A stretch of 64,000 bases of DNA from Cylindrodendrum hubeiense (lineage: Eukaryota; Ascomycota; Sordariomycetes; Hypocreales; Nectriaceae). The stretch lies in contig JAANBB010000125.1 in NCBI GenBank assembly GCA_014621425.1, positions 30,209 through 94,208 of the forward strand, given 5' to 3'. A program made the translations under genes and the position numbers. Shown here piece after piece: positions 1-11,235 of the stretch. Numbering within the stretch: position 1 is the stretch's first letter; each line of letters begins with the position of its first letter. The notes under the pieces were generated by a model. That model worked only from the letters and a program-made list of their open reading frames with translations. It did no database searches and was not told the DNA's origin.

Positions 1-390
1 ATTGTCGGGCGACAGCACCAGGCTGCGCTGTGGTAGGTCCCTTCCCCTTTCCCTCAGCCCCAAAGCCTTGCCCTTTTAGCTCGATGGAGCCTCGACCGGC
101 GGCGGTTGAGATGTAGACCAGCCTGACGTAGGTAGTGCCTCGAAACGCCACGGTGCCTGGCTGGTTCGGCTCAAGGACGCCCCGAGGACCGCATATCTAC
201 AGCTAAGCAACGGGGGGCACGTTAGTTAGCACACGCACTGGAGCACCCATCGTGGCCCGTGGGAGCGGCTGATGCTGGTGCGGGTGCTGGCGCGCTTGGG
301 GACTAAACGGTTTGCCTGGCTGCTTGGCCGCCTGGCTGCTTGGTTGCTTGCCTGCCGTCCTTGACGCCCCTGAGCCTGATACGTACCATG

Positions 391-517
391 ATAGTGAGTG
401 TGTGTGCGTTGGAGTGCGTGCGTCGGAGTGCGTGCGTGATTGCCTTTGCGTGTGCCTTTGCGTGTATCTTTGCGTGTGGCGTGTGTAGGTACCTAAGGCA
501 CACACACACACACACAC
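391..517. repeat. GT/CGTG-rich microsatellite with terminal (AC)n
   Basis: The tract contains repeated TGCGTG units, three spaced copies of TGCCTTTGCGTG-like 12-mers and a pure AC run around 499-517. A GGTACCTAAGG motif sits at about 487-497 next to the AC run. It is simple-sequence DNA with no coding evidence. Confidence 0.8.
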
Positions 518-838
518 TATACACGCCTTCGGGCATTAGGTGCTGGGCTGGGTGAAAGGATGGATGCCATGGGCGATGGGATGGGTGTTGTCGATGGATG
601 CATCATCGGACGGTGAACGGCGTGCGCCTCGGATCGTCACTTTGCTGGAACAGGGTCGCCATGTACACGGTACAGTCCAGGGCCAGGCACAGAGGCCCAG
701 GGTCCCTGGCAGACCCCGGTGGCCGTATCCGTAGACGCGCTGACGCTGTGCTGGTGCTGGGGAGGGGGGCGCATGGGCCATCTTCCCCTGGATCCCCTGT
801 GTGCCTCTTCTGCCCAGAGCGTTTTCCAGGGACGCTTC

Positions 839-882
839 AGTGGGCTCCAGTGGGCTCCAGCGGGCTCCAGCGGGCTCCAGCG
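839..882. repeat. 10-bp tandem repeat, about four copies
   Basis: Four successive units of AGTGGGCTCC / AGCGGGCTCC are read directly from the sequence. The copies differ only by T/C at one position. Confidence 0.85.
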
Positions 883-1454
883 CGTCCGCCTGCGTGAGGC
901 CCTCCATGTCTCTTCCAGGTTACGTAGGAGCCCGCCGGCCGCCCCCCGCTACAGCATCCAACACTGCCCCCAGGCCCCTGGCCGTCGTTCGTGTCGACGT
1001 ACAGTCGTACAGACGAACAGAGACGTAACCCCCCAAAAAACGACCCAAAAAAGGCGACGGCTCCATGCTCCCCCTCAAGTCTTAGGTACCGATACCAGCC
1101 GGGCCCCGTACCAGTGCAGTACCACCTCCGATCGTCTGCAATCCAATCCTCGCCTCTCCTGTCTTTCGGGCCCGTCGCCAAATTCACCTCCATCCCCCCA
1201 TCATCACCGCCCTCGCACTCGCCGTTGCGGAATTTCTCTCTTCCCCTTCTTCCCGTCCGATCTCCTTGTTGGCTTCCCTTCGCCGACGTTAATCACCTCC
1301 ATTCTCTATTCTCCATCTCCATCTCCGGCTCCTTTGCCTTCTCTTTCGCTTGCGGCCTGCGCTGGCGACTGGCTCTGCTCTCTCTCGCTCTCGTGTGTCT
1401 CACACAATTCCTATCTCGCCTTTCCCCTCCCCCCTCCACCCACGCTTGCTTCTG

Positions 1455-1563
1455 GTAAGTCTGCCATGCCGCTCCATGCTTATCGCACCCGCCGCTTTCC
1501 TCGCCGGTGGAACATGGGCCCGTCTGTTTTTCTTTGTGTGTTTGACTGACTTAAAAATTCCAG
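1455..1563 (+). other. Possible 5' UTR intron of the DENN gene
   Basis: A GTAAGT donor at 1455, a CTGAC branch-like site near 1546-1550 and an acceptor CAG ending at 1563 outline a 109-bp intron. It lies about 160 bp upstream of the start codon. It has the consensus form of the other introns in this window, but no transcript supports it here. Confidence 0.4.
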
Positions 1564-1724
1564 TTCCTCCACCCCATCAGGCGCACTTCGTCGACGACCC
1601 CCCGGGGCATCATCACAGCGTGACGGAGTGAAAATAGACCACGAGGGTTCCTGAACACCCCGATTCTCACCCCCGATCTCCTACCCCAGCCGACCCGCGG
1701 CTCGTACGCGACAATTGACATGTC

Positions 1725-4700
1725 ATGGAGAACTCGTCGATCCCTCTCGCCGATTACTTCTGGATCGCCGGTATAGAGTCGGTGTCCTATAACGACCCCC
1801 CACCGCCCAATGCTCCCGTCGAGTCCACCATCGCCGAAGATGGTGAGCCCGAAGATGACTACCTGAACCGCTCCCTCTCCATGGCCTCTGCACGCCACTC
1901 GCGCCTTTCCTCCAACCGTCTCTCCAGAATCTCCGTTACAGATCGCTTCTCCATCTCGACCCTCGACGAAGCAGACGGAACTAGCAGCAATCGCAGCAGC
2001 GCGACAATCCGGCCCATAAACCCTCCCACAGGAAGCGGCACCAATGGTATCTCTGCCAATGGCTTCGGCGGCCCTAACGGCCTGGGCTCCGACCCTCTCA
2101 ATTCCCTGGCCGACTTTGACTTTGACAAGGCCCTGGTCAAGTTTGCGGCCGAGCGAGAGGTCTTCCTCGAGGACCTGTCCTTCACCGCTGGTGCAAAGGT
2201 CCAGGCTAGGGCCCCCATGGTGAACCCTCGAGCTGAGAGGATTCGTGCTGAAGAGGCCGACTCCGGCAGGCTCAGTCCCCTGAAGAGCATCAAGGGTAGC
2301 ATCCGTCGCAAGATGAGTTTTAGGGACATGAACAGTGTGCGCAAGCAACCCAGCACGAGAGCGCCTCCCACCAGGAGCAACCGGACATGTAAGTTTCCCC
2401 ACACTCTGTGATTCTCTGTGGTGCACAGTTCCCTCGCGCCCCATATAGAGTTGTTCGTTAACTTGGAACCAGCCTCGATCCGCACCGCAAAGCGGCTCAG
2501 TAACTATAATTCTGTCATTCCGCCTCCCGAACCCCTCAATACCGACCCGGATATGCACCCCTTGAAGCGACGCTTCGAGCCGGTGCTCCTTGATCGATAC
2601 CCACCCCAGGAGGCCACCGACGAGATCTCGCGACGGGGCAAGTTTCCCGACTATGTGCCTATGTTCGCTTTCCCCAACGACATCCAGATTGTCTCTTCAG
2701 ACGATCGACCGCGTTCCACCTGGCACGGCTTTACCATGACCTCCGACGACAACTCCAAGTTGTACGGTATTACCATCATTTTCTGGACAGCGTTGACCGC
2801 CGACGTCGCTGAGGAAGTGGAGAAGAAGTGCGAGCAATGGCGACAGGGCCACATGTCCAACGAGGAGCGAGAACTTGCCGCGAGCCTGGGAGTGCGACTA
2901 GCTGGCGAACGAACGTACCTCTCCCAGCTGCTCTCCAAGCTACCCACGATCCCATCTGGCTCCCCGGCCCGAGAGCGACTCGAAGACGAAATCAGCACGG
3001 TGGAAGAGAAGATTTCTCTCATGACCGATATGCTGAGGCCCCTGAGACATGGTGCTGCGTCTAGGATTGAGGGCCTCACGGCGGGTGAGAGCGGACTGTG
3101 GACGCCGCGCGCCTACGGCGTCCTGGGCCGGGATGCCGCCAATATGTCATTCTGGAAAGAATGGCTCAAGGCAATCGTAACTCCCATGTCTGATGGTGGT
3201 GTCCTGAGGATCCCCCCGAGTTCTCCCAAGGTTGGGCGCTGGCAGCCCCTGGAGCGATACGTCGTCAATCTGTGCACGGAGGCGTTCACCCCTCTGGGAT
3301 CTAAGACGCAAGTGGAGCTTGGTGTGCGAGAGTTGCGACTGTACGCTCGCAAGGAGGCCCACAACGAGCTCCCCGGGTCTAGATCGATCGACCTGTATGC
3401 CCTGTTCCGATGCCTGTCACTCGAGAACATGGTGGCTCTTTTCGAGTATGCCTTGTCAGAGTCTCGCATCATCTTCCTCTCCTCTCACACAAGCATGTTG
3501 CACCTGGCCTGCCATGCTCTGGCTAACCTGCTGTACCCCCTTAAATGGGCAAGCATCTTCATCCCCGTGCTTCCCGCACGCCTCATTTCGGCGCTCGATG
3601 CTCCCTGCCCGTACATTGTTGGAATCGAGCGGCGGTATGAGAAGATCGAACTCCCTGAAGATGACTATGTCTTGGTCGACTTGGACAAGGACACCATCGA
3701 CGCGACCTCGCAACCGATTCGTCTGCCGCGGCAGGCCCGCCGGAAGCTCATGTCTCTTTTGCAGGTCGCAGCCCCTCACAAGCTGCGATATGGTGTCGCT
3801 ACTGGCCCTCCCCCCTACGCGATGGAGTCTTTCCCCTATGATGCCTTTTCCAGCGAACATGGCGCACTCTTCAGGTCCAGCACCCCTCACAGCACCTTGG
3901 CCAAGTGGGTGTCGCAGAACTCCTCAGGCTTTGGGGAGCCGGAGGCCCAGGCTAATATCCATATTCCCATCTTCAATGCCTTTGCAGCCGCCAAAGTGGA
4001 AAATGGCAGATCGGACAGGCCTAGTACGAGCAAGTCGGGCAAGACCAGCCCCCAGTCCTCCGTGTCTCCCGTGTCGATGAACTTCCCTCCTATGCCCACG
4101 ACTCCCGTCTCCCGCAGCGATTCGGGCTTCGCGCTGACGGCGACACTCCGCGAGAAGAGATCGGGCCATTTCGGCGAGGAGAAGATGCGACGTAGCTCGT
4201 CGTTTGGGTTGGATAAGCACCAGCCATACCATAAGCCGAGTCTCCCGTTCCTGAACGGCCATCAGGCGAATCTGTCTATCTCGGCCATTTCGGTGGACTC
4301 TCAGTCGTCCTTCGGGGGTGGCTATGCGCCGTCCACGTACGCCCAGTCCACCCTCGCCGCGTCGACCATCATGCCTAGCATGCAGATCCAACCTGTTCGA
4401 AACACCGAGACGACTGTCTGGGTCGAGGGCCACTGCTTCAATTGGGCCCCTCGGGACGTCACAGCCACATGCACCATTTGCAACGAGCACTCTGAGGGAG
4501 ACGGCATCTACAGGTGCACCGGCTGTAAGGCGACCTCCCACGGCAGGTGTCTTGGGTTCGTCTCGCTCGTGTGCGATGACGCATTCCACGCCGACCGTGT
4601 TAGGGCGGCCTTTGTCCGTTGCCTTGCCAGCTTGCTTTACACATACCGCAAGTACCTAAACCGGCCCTCGAAGCAGCAGAAGAGCAACGGTCAACTGTAT

Positions 4701-5282
4701 GCATTTGATATGGATGGGTTTATGAAGAGTCTCCCGAATGAGCAACACGACTATGCGGCCATGATGCGAGAGACACAATGTATGCACCCCTTAGTCCCCC
4801 CCCCCTTCAACGCTCCCCTTCTAACTAGTTGTATAGGCTTTAACGAATTCATCCATGAAAGAGAGGTCAAGCCCGCCACTGATGCTTCGATCCGTCTCTT
4901 TGACGAGATCCTCATGGCTAAGAAGGCCCGCGGTCGCCCTGGTCTGTCGTCAGGTCTCTCAAGACTCTCCACCATCCGTGCCTCACACGGCGCCTCCCTC
5001 CAAACCGGGCATTTCGCTCCGCCATCCCGCAACAGCAAGATCCCGCCTTACCTCGGCGATCATTCCGATCACATCTGGCGGACTGCCTCGGTGCCACTCC
5101 CCAAGGGCAGCTTCCCCGGCGAGTACCGCTCTGTCGTAACCCGGGTCCCGGCCCGTCTTGACCGTTCCCTGATGCGCGAGCCCCGGGCAATCCAGGGTGT
5201 GCCCCGTGTCGAGCAGCGCGGTGCCCGAGGCCTCATTCGGAAGCAGGTGCCCAGCATGCTCGGCACCACCCCGCCGACTTGA
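1725..5282 (+). CDS. DENN (AEX-3) domain protein with C1 zinc-binding domain; probable Rab GEF
   Basis: The predicted protein has 1138 residues from exons 1725-2388, 2473-4779 and 4837-5282. The introns are 84 and 57 bp, with TTAAC and CTAAC branch sites. DENN proteins are usually guanine-nucleotide exchange factors for Rab GTPases in membrane traffic. The order is a Ser-rich N-terminus (about 1-220), uDENN (from about 245, including MFAFPNDIQI), a helical insert, cDENN (about 530-610, including FEYALSESRIIFLSSHTS), a Ser/Pro linker, a C1-type zinc region (about 875-920; HCFNWAPRDVTATC then CTGCK and HGRC) and a dDENN-like segment. The second intron is a multiple of three and also reads open if unspliced. 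An out-of-frame ATG at 1720 overlaps the start and ends at a stop near 1776, so initiation may depend on leaky scanning. The family call is firm; the Rab target cannot be predicted. Confidence 0.88.
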
Positions 5283-5924
5283 GATGCACATTGTGAAAAA
5301 TGACTCGTGGAGAGCGGAAACTGGACGACGGAAGAGTCTACCGAAAAGCAACGACCGCGCCGCCCTCGAACTCGCGTGGGGAGGCTGCACTGCACATATT
5401 TAGCCTACCCCATCTAAGCAAACGGGTAGGCGGCGGATGAAGAGGAGGCGACATATTATGAGAAGGGAACCATGTACGATATACTACTTTTGTAATCTAG
5501 GATGATGACGCATCGGAGTGGAAGCGGGGGACAAAAAGGGCGAAGGTGTATAGTTAGCAGAGTTAAAGACTGAAGGGAATCCCGACTAGGAACGGCGCCA
5601 ACGGAGAAGAAGAATCGACGGCGAGGCGGGGAATGCTGTGTTAGATATTGGATCCCCGGGTCATTCATCTGGCAGGATGCTTTGGCTGACATTTCTCCTG
5701 TCTGAAACTATGAGGCGGTACACGAACGAGAGCATCGGCATCGGGCATACTAGGGAGGGCACTGGGAACGGAGTGGGAGCATGGGGGGTTGGCTTTACAT
5801 GAACGTTAATACTAAGCTTTAGCCATGGGTACACATCAAGAGGGCCCTGGGTATTACTCCTACACAAGCCTCTTTCAAAACTGCAAATAAGGACTCCCTG
5901 CCACGTCGTGATACCATCTTACCA
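5283..5924. other. Convergent 3' intergenic region
   Basis: This is the space between the stop codons of the DENN gene (+) and the DUF726 gene (-). It should contain both 3' UTRs. I see no gene, tRNA or repeat in it. Confidence 0.6.
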
Positions 5925-8069
5925 CTAGTCAGTCCTGGACATCATCCCCCCTTTTGGCTTCTCCCCCTTGAGCTTCTCTCCCTTGAGCTTCTCTCCCTTG
6001 ATGGCCGCCATATCTAGGTCCTCCCACCCAACATCCTTCAGAATCCTGCCAGTCAGAGATGGATAGCGCAAATGCTCGCTAATCAAGCGGCTGACATCGT
6101 GGCTCTCGACACCCTCCGCACCATGAATCTGCTGCAGGCCAGCCACACCAAAGTGGATGTTGGAGGTGCGGTACAGAAAGCCAAGAAGATAGTCATGCTC
6201 CGAGTAGACATTGATGAGCCGACCAGACACGACGCTCTTGAGCGTCAACCAAACTCGGCTCTCAGAAGGAGCCGGAGTCCCCATCAAGACAACAGATTCG
6301 ACAAGGCCAAACTGGCGACGCTCAGCGAGGACCATCAGGCAAGTATATATGGCTCGTGCACCCAGGCTGTATCCGACAAGAGAAATGGGACGATCTCCCT
6401 GCAATTTGCTACGCATGAGGGTATCCGCGAGGACCATGCCGGCTTTTTCCGCGCGCACCATTCCGAGGCTCCAAGGGTTGTCAATGATTTTGCTGATTTT
6501 CATCAGTCCTGCCGGCCAACTTGCCTCGATGAGACTCGAGAATACTGCTCAATGTTACTATAGAGGCTTGAAGGGTCGAGGCGGTGGCTTACTTGTTCGC
6601 GAAGTAATCTCCTTCTTCGCTGTACTCCAAGAAGTGCTTTTAGTAACCGTTTCAAGGGCGTTTCCGAGGTTCATGAGGACAGTCATATCCCATCTTAGGG
6701 CAAACACCTCAGCTTGATCGCCCATACCCCCCCACGGCCGAATAATGGCGTCCTTGTCGACTAGCCAGCCGTTTATGGCGATGACCATTCTAAGTCTCCG
6801 ATCCTCGGATGGCATCTTTCTTGCATCCACATAATCCGTGGGAGGTTCGCCTCGAATCGGGACCAGGCCAAAGTCCTGAATCTCGCGGGCACACGACTCA
6901 ATCATCTTAGCTGTTGGCCTTGCCGCAAAGATACCAAAAATGGGACCTGCCATGAGGCCATTGTCTGCCATGGTACCCAACAATCCTGCCGCGACTGCAG
7001 GGCTCAAGCCGTGGCCACCATGTGGGGTGCCGATGCCGACCTCAACAAGCTCAGGGGCAAGTTTGCTTGAAGAGACAGAACTAGAAGCGCTAGAATGACT
7101 CGGCTTCGATCTGCGTGGTGTTTTGTTTTCGTCTTGTTTCTGGTCTACATGATTCGCGGATGCTTTGATGGCAACCTGACACAGCCCCTGGGCGATGCGA
7201 ATCTCTTCATCTTGAAACATCCTCCATGATAGGCTCAGGGAAGACGTCAAGTGGAGCAGCAGAATACGAGTATATGAGCTGTATTCCTGCAAGGATAGAA
7301 GAAGCAAGTGCGAAGTGTGAAGCAAAGTCTGTCGCTTCTCTAGGGGTAGAGTCCATAGAGTTGTTGGGATGGGAGGATATCGACGGGCAAGTTCTCGGTC
7401 GGGGTGATTCGAAGCGGATCTCATAGGGCCTATGGCTGTCAGCCTGTATTTAGCCTAGTTTGGGTCATACAGAAAGGGAGCAGTGCCTCAAATGAAGGGA
7501 GCATGTATTATACCTGTTGCCAAAGTAAGGCCACCACGGCCACCTCTACCGCCGCGGCCGCCCCGCCCACCTCTAACGCCTCGTGCACCGCGGAAACCAC
7601 GGCCTCGTCCACGAAAATTGGATTGAGTATCGTCTGTATCTGTCACGTTGATGTCTCGAACTCGATGAAGCACCGCTGTCTGCCACTTGCGGAAGAAAAC
7701 GACCGCTTCCTTCCTCAGCTCTTGGAGTTGGGGTACCATTGCCTCCGAGGCTTTTTTCTCACCATCTCCGGTCTTGCAAGGCGGGCTGGTCACTACAGAC
7801 CTCGTGTTGATAGGAGAGACAGGATTGGCTTGACCATTTTTGGGTTGATTCTGGAGCGACAGTGAGAGCCAGTGATGTTGATTGAAGTCATCCTGAATAG
7901 GGGTGACGGGCGGGGAGTCGAAGGTGACACTGATTCCATTATGAATCTTCTCAGTGATGGCATTTATCAAAGTAGCGAGGTCGTTTCTTTCGGCGATGGA
8001 AATGATTCCAGTCAAGTCAACTGGTCGGCGAACGGGCTGCTGACTCCCTCCACGACCTCCTCGACCCAT
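5925..8069 (-). CDS. DUF726 family alpha/beta-hydrolase (TMCO4/Mil1-like) with an RGG box
   Basis: Exons run 8069-7514, 7435-6593 and 6544-5925 (introns 78 and 48 bp) and give 672 residues. The acceptor of exon 2 could instead place its start at 7429, also in frame. The family signature is clear: DNPWS, RAEKAG and a nucleophile elbow GYSLGAR at about 524-530. A Ser near 526 is the likely nucleophile, with Asp (SEHDYLLG) and His (GVESHDVS) as possible triad partners. A hydrophobic Gly/Ala-rich segment (AAGLLGTMADNGLMAG) precedes it, as in membrane-associated family members. Yeast Mil1 and human TMCO4 are family members; no substrate is established here. The first exon ends in an RGG/RGR-rich stretch (positions about 7525-7620), and the C-terminus carries three KGEK(L/P) units. 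The family assignment is firm; catalytic function is inferred. Confidence 0.85.
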
Positions 8070-9417
8070 GTCGGCGTCGTCGACTAGGGGCTACTCCTTG
8101 GGAGCTGTCTCAGATGAGATGATAGTCGAGGAAGAGACACGGGCCAGAACGTAAACTCTTTGAGGGATCAGATGGTTGCTGTGGGATCGGACTCTAGTGA
8201 ATGTGAGGAGGTAGCGGCACAGAAGACGGCAAAGTGAAGATGACGATGAAGGTCGAGACGGAGAAGAATTTGGTAAAGGATTCGCCTTGCACCTGGCAGA
8301 GGCTATCGTGACCTGGGCTACTTGACCGAAACTGAAAGATTAAAGGGCGAAAGGAAGAAAGAAAGTGAGGAAAGAAAAGGAGGGAAGTGAAGAAGCGGCG
8401 GCGAAGTGAAGTGAAAGGTGAGAAGAATGGAAGGAACCCAGGAAGCGAGGAAACGGGAAAACGGGAAAACGGGAAAACGGGAAAACAAGGAAAGAGAACG
8501 GTTACTCCAGTGTTGTTCGGCCCTGTGTATTGAACTTCGGAAAGCGCAGGTGATGGCCAGGTGACGGCCAGGTGACAACGAGTGGCAGCGACTGCCTCGT
8601 CGAGTGTTGGCTGGGTGGTGTGCTCCGCGTCCTTGTCATTCCTCGCCAGCCTCTGCCAGCTGGCGGATGCGACCAGCTAATGCACACCTCTCCAACATGC
8701 CTGGGATCTGTTCCGTGGTACAATGCGTGATACAGCTGGTCATCACTCTTTGATCCTCTCCTGCAGGCCTGGCCCGCGAACAACAGTCACCAAGAGCGGT
8801 CTCTGGGTAGACATTTCTCAGTGGTTGGCAAACGTGTTTGCTTCGATTTGTGTCGCTACATCTACCATGGCCTCTATGAAGCTCGCTTCAGATCGAAGCC
8901 ATCAAAGTCTCAGAGTAGGGACTCTGTGCTACTGGCAGGCGGACGACGACCGGAATTCGGCCGATCACCCCGGAAGCATGGCTAGTTGTATCCAAAGAGG
9001 CCAAGGCAAGAAGAATTCGTCCACCAGGCCAGCCTAATGCATTCTGTTGCTCCCGGGTTGTCAAACTCATCGTCTATGTTTGACCTCAAGTGCTCTTCCC
9101 ACCCTGGTCGGCAATTCACAATGGCCTTGTTCGGTGTACCCAACCCTCTTGTCAAGCTAGGGTTTGGTTTTGTGACGTACGTACCTAGCGCCCGCATCAT
9201 GACTGGCCGAGGTGCCAACCCACGCAAGCAATCAACTCTTGTGTAGCCAACTCTCGGCAGCGGACTAGGAAACCAAGATCCCCGTCTCAGCGAGATCAAT
9301 GATTACATGCTGGGGAAAGCAGCTATCCGCTTTAGGAAAATGGGTTTGAGACTGGCCTTGGATTGGCTTTGGACATGCTTAAATCAAGCAACTTGGTTGG
9401 CCGTCTAAGTCTCGATT
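8070..9417. other. Intergenic: promoter of the DUF726 gene and 3' flank of POLI
   Basis: No gene is recognised. Purine-rich DNA (about 8330-8500) includes a short 9-bp tandem array. A direct repeat around GTGA(T/C)GGCCAG occurs near 8555-8575. Open frames are short and lack family features. Confidence 0.55.
8453..8486. repeat. 9-bp tandem repeat (ACGGGAAAA), about four copies
   Basis: Four consecutive ACGGGAAAA-type units are directly visible, about 390-420 bp upstream of the DUF726 start codon. Confidence 0.85.
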
Positions 9418-11235
9418 TCACTCTTCGAGTTCGTGGTATCTATTATGGGCCAGCACAGCAAATGGGGGTATCGAGTGTCCACATTGGGGGCAAGGGACAT
9501 TTCCAATCGTCTCCCAAGACATGTCATCAGCACCTACTCCCTCCAGCTCCAGATCCGAGTCTTCCAGTTCCTCCTCCAGCTCGCCTTCTGGATCAGAAAT
9601 GACCTGGAACGGCCGCAATACCTCATCCTGTCGTTTGAGCATGGCAGCTATGTCCCTACCTACCCCTGTCTTGTCCTCTGCAGCTCCCACAACCATGTTG
9701 GCGACGCAGATGTTGATCAATTGTAAATTCCATCGCTGTCCCTTTTCGGGCTGGAGTCGCCGCAGGAGGGGCAGCAGGGCCTCTGTTACGAGTCGTTCCG
9801 CAATGTGACCCATATCATCTTTGAGGTCAAAGATGAGGCTGGGGAGTGTTCCTGAACGCGAAACTCTTCCAGAATTGTGGCTTTGCGTTGGGTTGAGAGC
9901 CCCCCACGACCTCATCGTGAGGCGGAGTGTCCTTGGCCGTGCCATCCACTTCTGCGCCCCGGGGACCTCGGCGTTCTCGTCGGGGACTAGGAGATCCACC
10001 CTCATCCTTTTAATGAGAGAGCACGACAGCTTGTGTAGTTCCTCCAACACCAAGGCCATCGTTGCTAGGCCCTTGGGGTAAGTATCCTCAATGCTAATTT
10101 GGGTTGGCACACCGCTGGCCTCTTTGATCTCGCTTGGGTCCACTCCATGCAGCAGCCCCCATATCCGTACCCCGACTCCTCTCTCAGCTCCAGGGCCGAC
10201 AAGTAGGCTTTCTATAGTACCGGGCGAGATGCCAGGGTGAAGTCGAACATCATGCGCCGTCACTGGAGGTTCTTCGGTTCCCGCTTCAGTGGCTTCGTTA
10301 TCTTGGGAACTGACGTGAGACCCTAGTACATGTGCCGTTTTGAACCCCAAGCCAGGAATCTTGCGGAGGGGATAGCAGTCCATAAAATCAATAACAGCAT
10401 CGTCAGACAAAGCCAGCAGTGTCGTCTGATTGCGTGGCTTGTTCCTACCCCCAACGAGCTTACTCAACACCTTGTTAGTCGATATCCCACAAGTTGACGT
10501 GTACCCGAATTGTTCTTCTATTTTCAACCGCAAGTATTGAGCCAAGTGGGAGCCGAGCAGGAGGCGCAGGTAAGCAGGACTCTCAACATCCAAGTCGGAG
10601 GAGGCTGTGCCCTCAACACAGCCCGCGATACTAGTCAAATCGCAATTAAACCCACGTTCTGGATCCTCTTTTGAAAGGCAAAAGAAGGAATTAGACAGGG
10701 ATGCACGGTTAAGGCAAAACATGTTGTACTCGACAATGTCGGTGACGTCTGGTGCCTTTGATTAGAAACCCATGGATGAGGACGAGCCGAGGCGCGAAAG
10801 GAACGTACCCATGAAGACCTCATCAAACCCGAGACGCTCAACCTTGTGGTTCCACGAGTGTGATTTGAAGAAATTGAAAAGGATTTTGCTCGTGTCCCGG
10901 AAAGGAGTGAGGTCCTCGCCATCTACCAGGACAAGCTCGGGACAAGCTCGCTTGGCCTCAGAGACAGTCATGAGCTTCTTGAGACCCAAGGCACGGGCAT
11001 TGTAGTTACATGTCGCCAGACAGTTCTTCTGCTTTACTCCTACGGGGAATTTCTTGAGAGCTGGGTTCTTGTTCTCGAAGACTTGAGCGTAGAAGCAGTC
11101 GTAGTCCTAGGGGTGGTGGTGAGCTATAGCGGCCGGGTACGGCGGGGATGGCTCGGGGCCGGGGCCGAGACGTACGAATTGCAGGATGACTCGGTCGTCC
11201 TTCCGTCTGGGCGGTTTCTTTCTCGGCGGGTCCAT
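9418..11235 (-). CDS. POLI: DNA polymerase iota-like Y-family translesion polymerase with C-terminal UBZ-like finger
   Basis: Exons 11235-11176, 11106-10809 and 10748-9418 (introns 69 and 60 bp) join in frame to 562 residues. Y-family polymerases insert nucleotides opposite damaged DNA. The iota-type signature is strong: FDYDCFYAQVFE near the start, then GVKQKNCLATCNYNARALG, LVLVDGEDLT and RLGFDEVFMD. The predicted metal-binding acidic residues are all present (Asp21, Asp115, Glu116). Thumb/HhH elements (GISTNKVLSKL, IPGLGFKTAHVLG) and a little-finger region follow. The last 30 residues hold Cys539, Cys542, His554 and His558, spaced C-x2-C-x11-H-x3-H as in UBZ ubiquitin-binding fingers. The short first exon ends just before the catalytic motif, so an annotator could easily miss it. 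The identification is firm; the finger's ubiquitin binding is inferred. Confidence 0.9.

Larger units (their letters stand above)
1..1724. other. Intergenic/5' region upstream of the DENN gene
   Basis: No protein-coding gene is recognisable here; open frames are short, low in complexity and resemble no family. The stretch holds a GT/AC-rich microsatellite and a 10-bp tandem array (listed separately). From about 1200 onward it is a CT-rich tract typical of fungal promoters and 5' leaders. It probably serves as promoter and leader of the DENN-domain gene that begins at 1725. Confidence 0.6.

Noticed and set aside
2389..2448. Shorter DENN intron 1 ending at AG 2428 or 2448
   Set aside because: AG 2428 gives the wrong phase and AG 2448 creates an immediate stop; the AG at 2472 follows a TTAAC branch site and restores frame.
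1551..2558. 335-codon minus-strand open frame opposite the DENN gene
   Set aside because: It lies antisense to the clear exon 1 and 5' leader of the DENN gene, has no family features and its composition follows the complementary codon bias.
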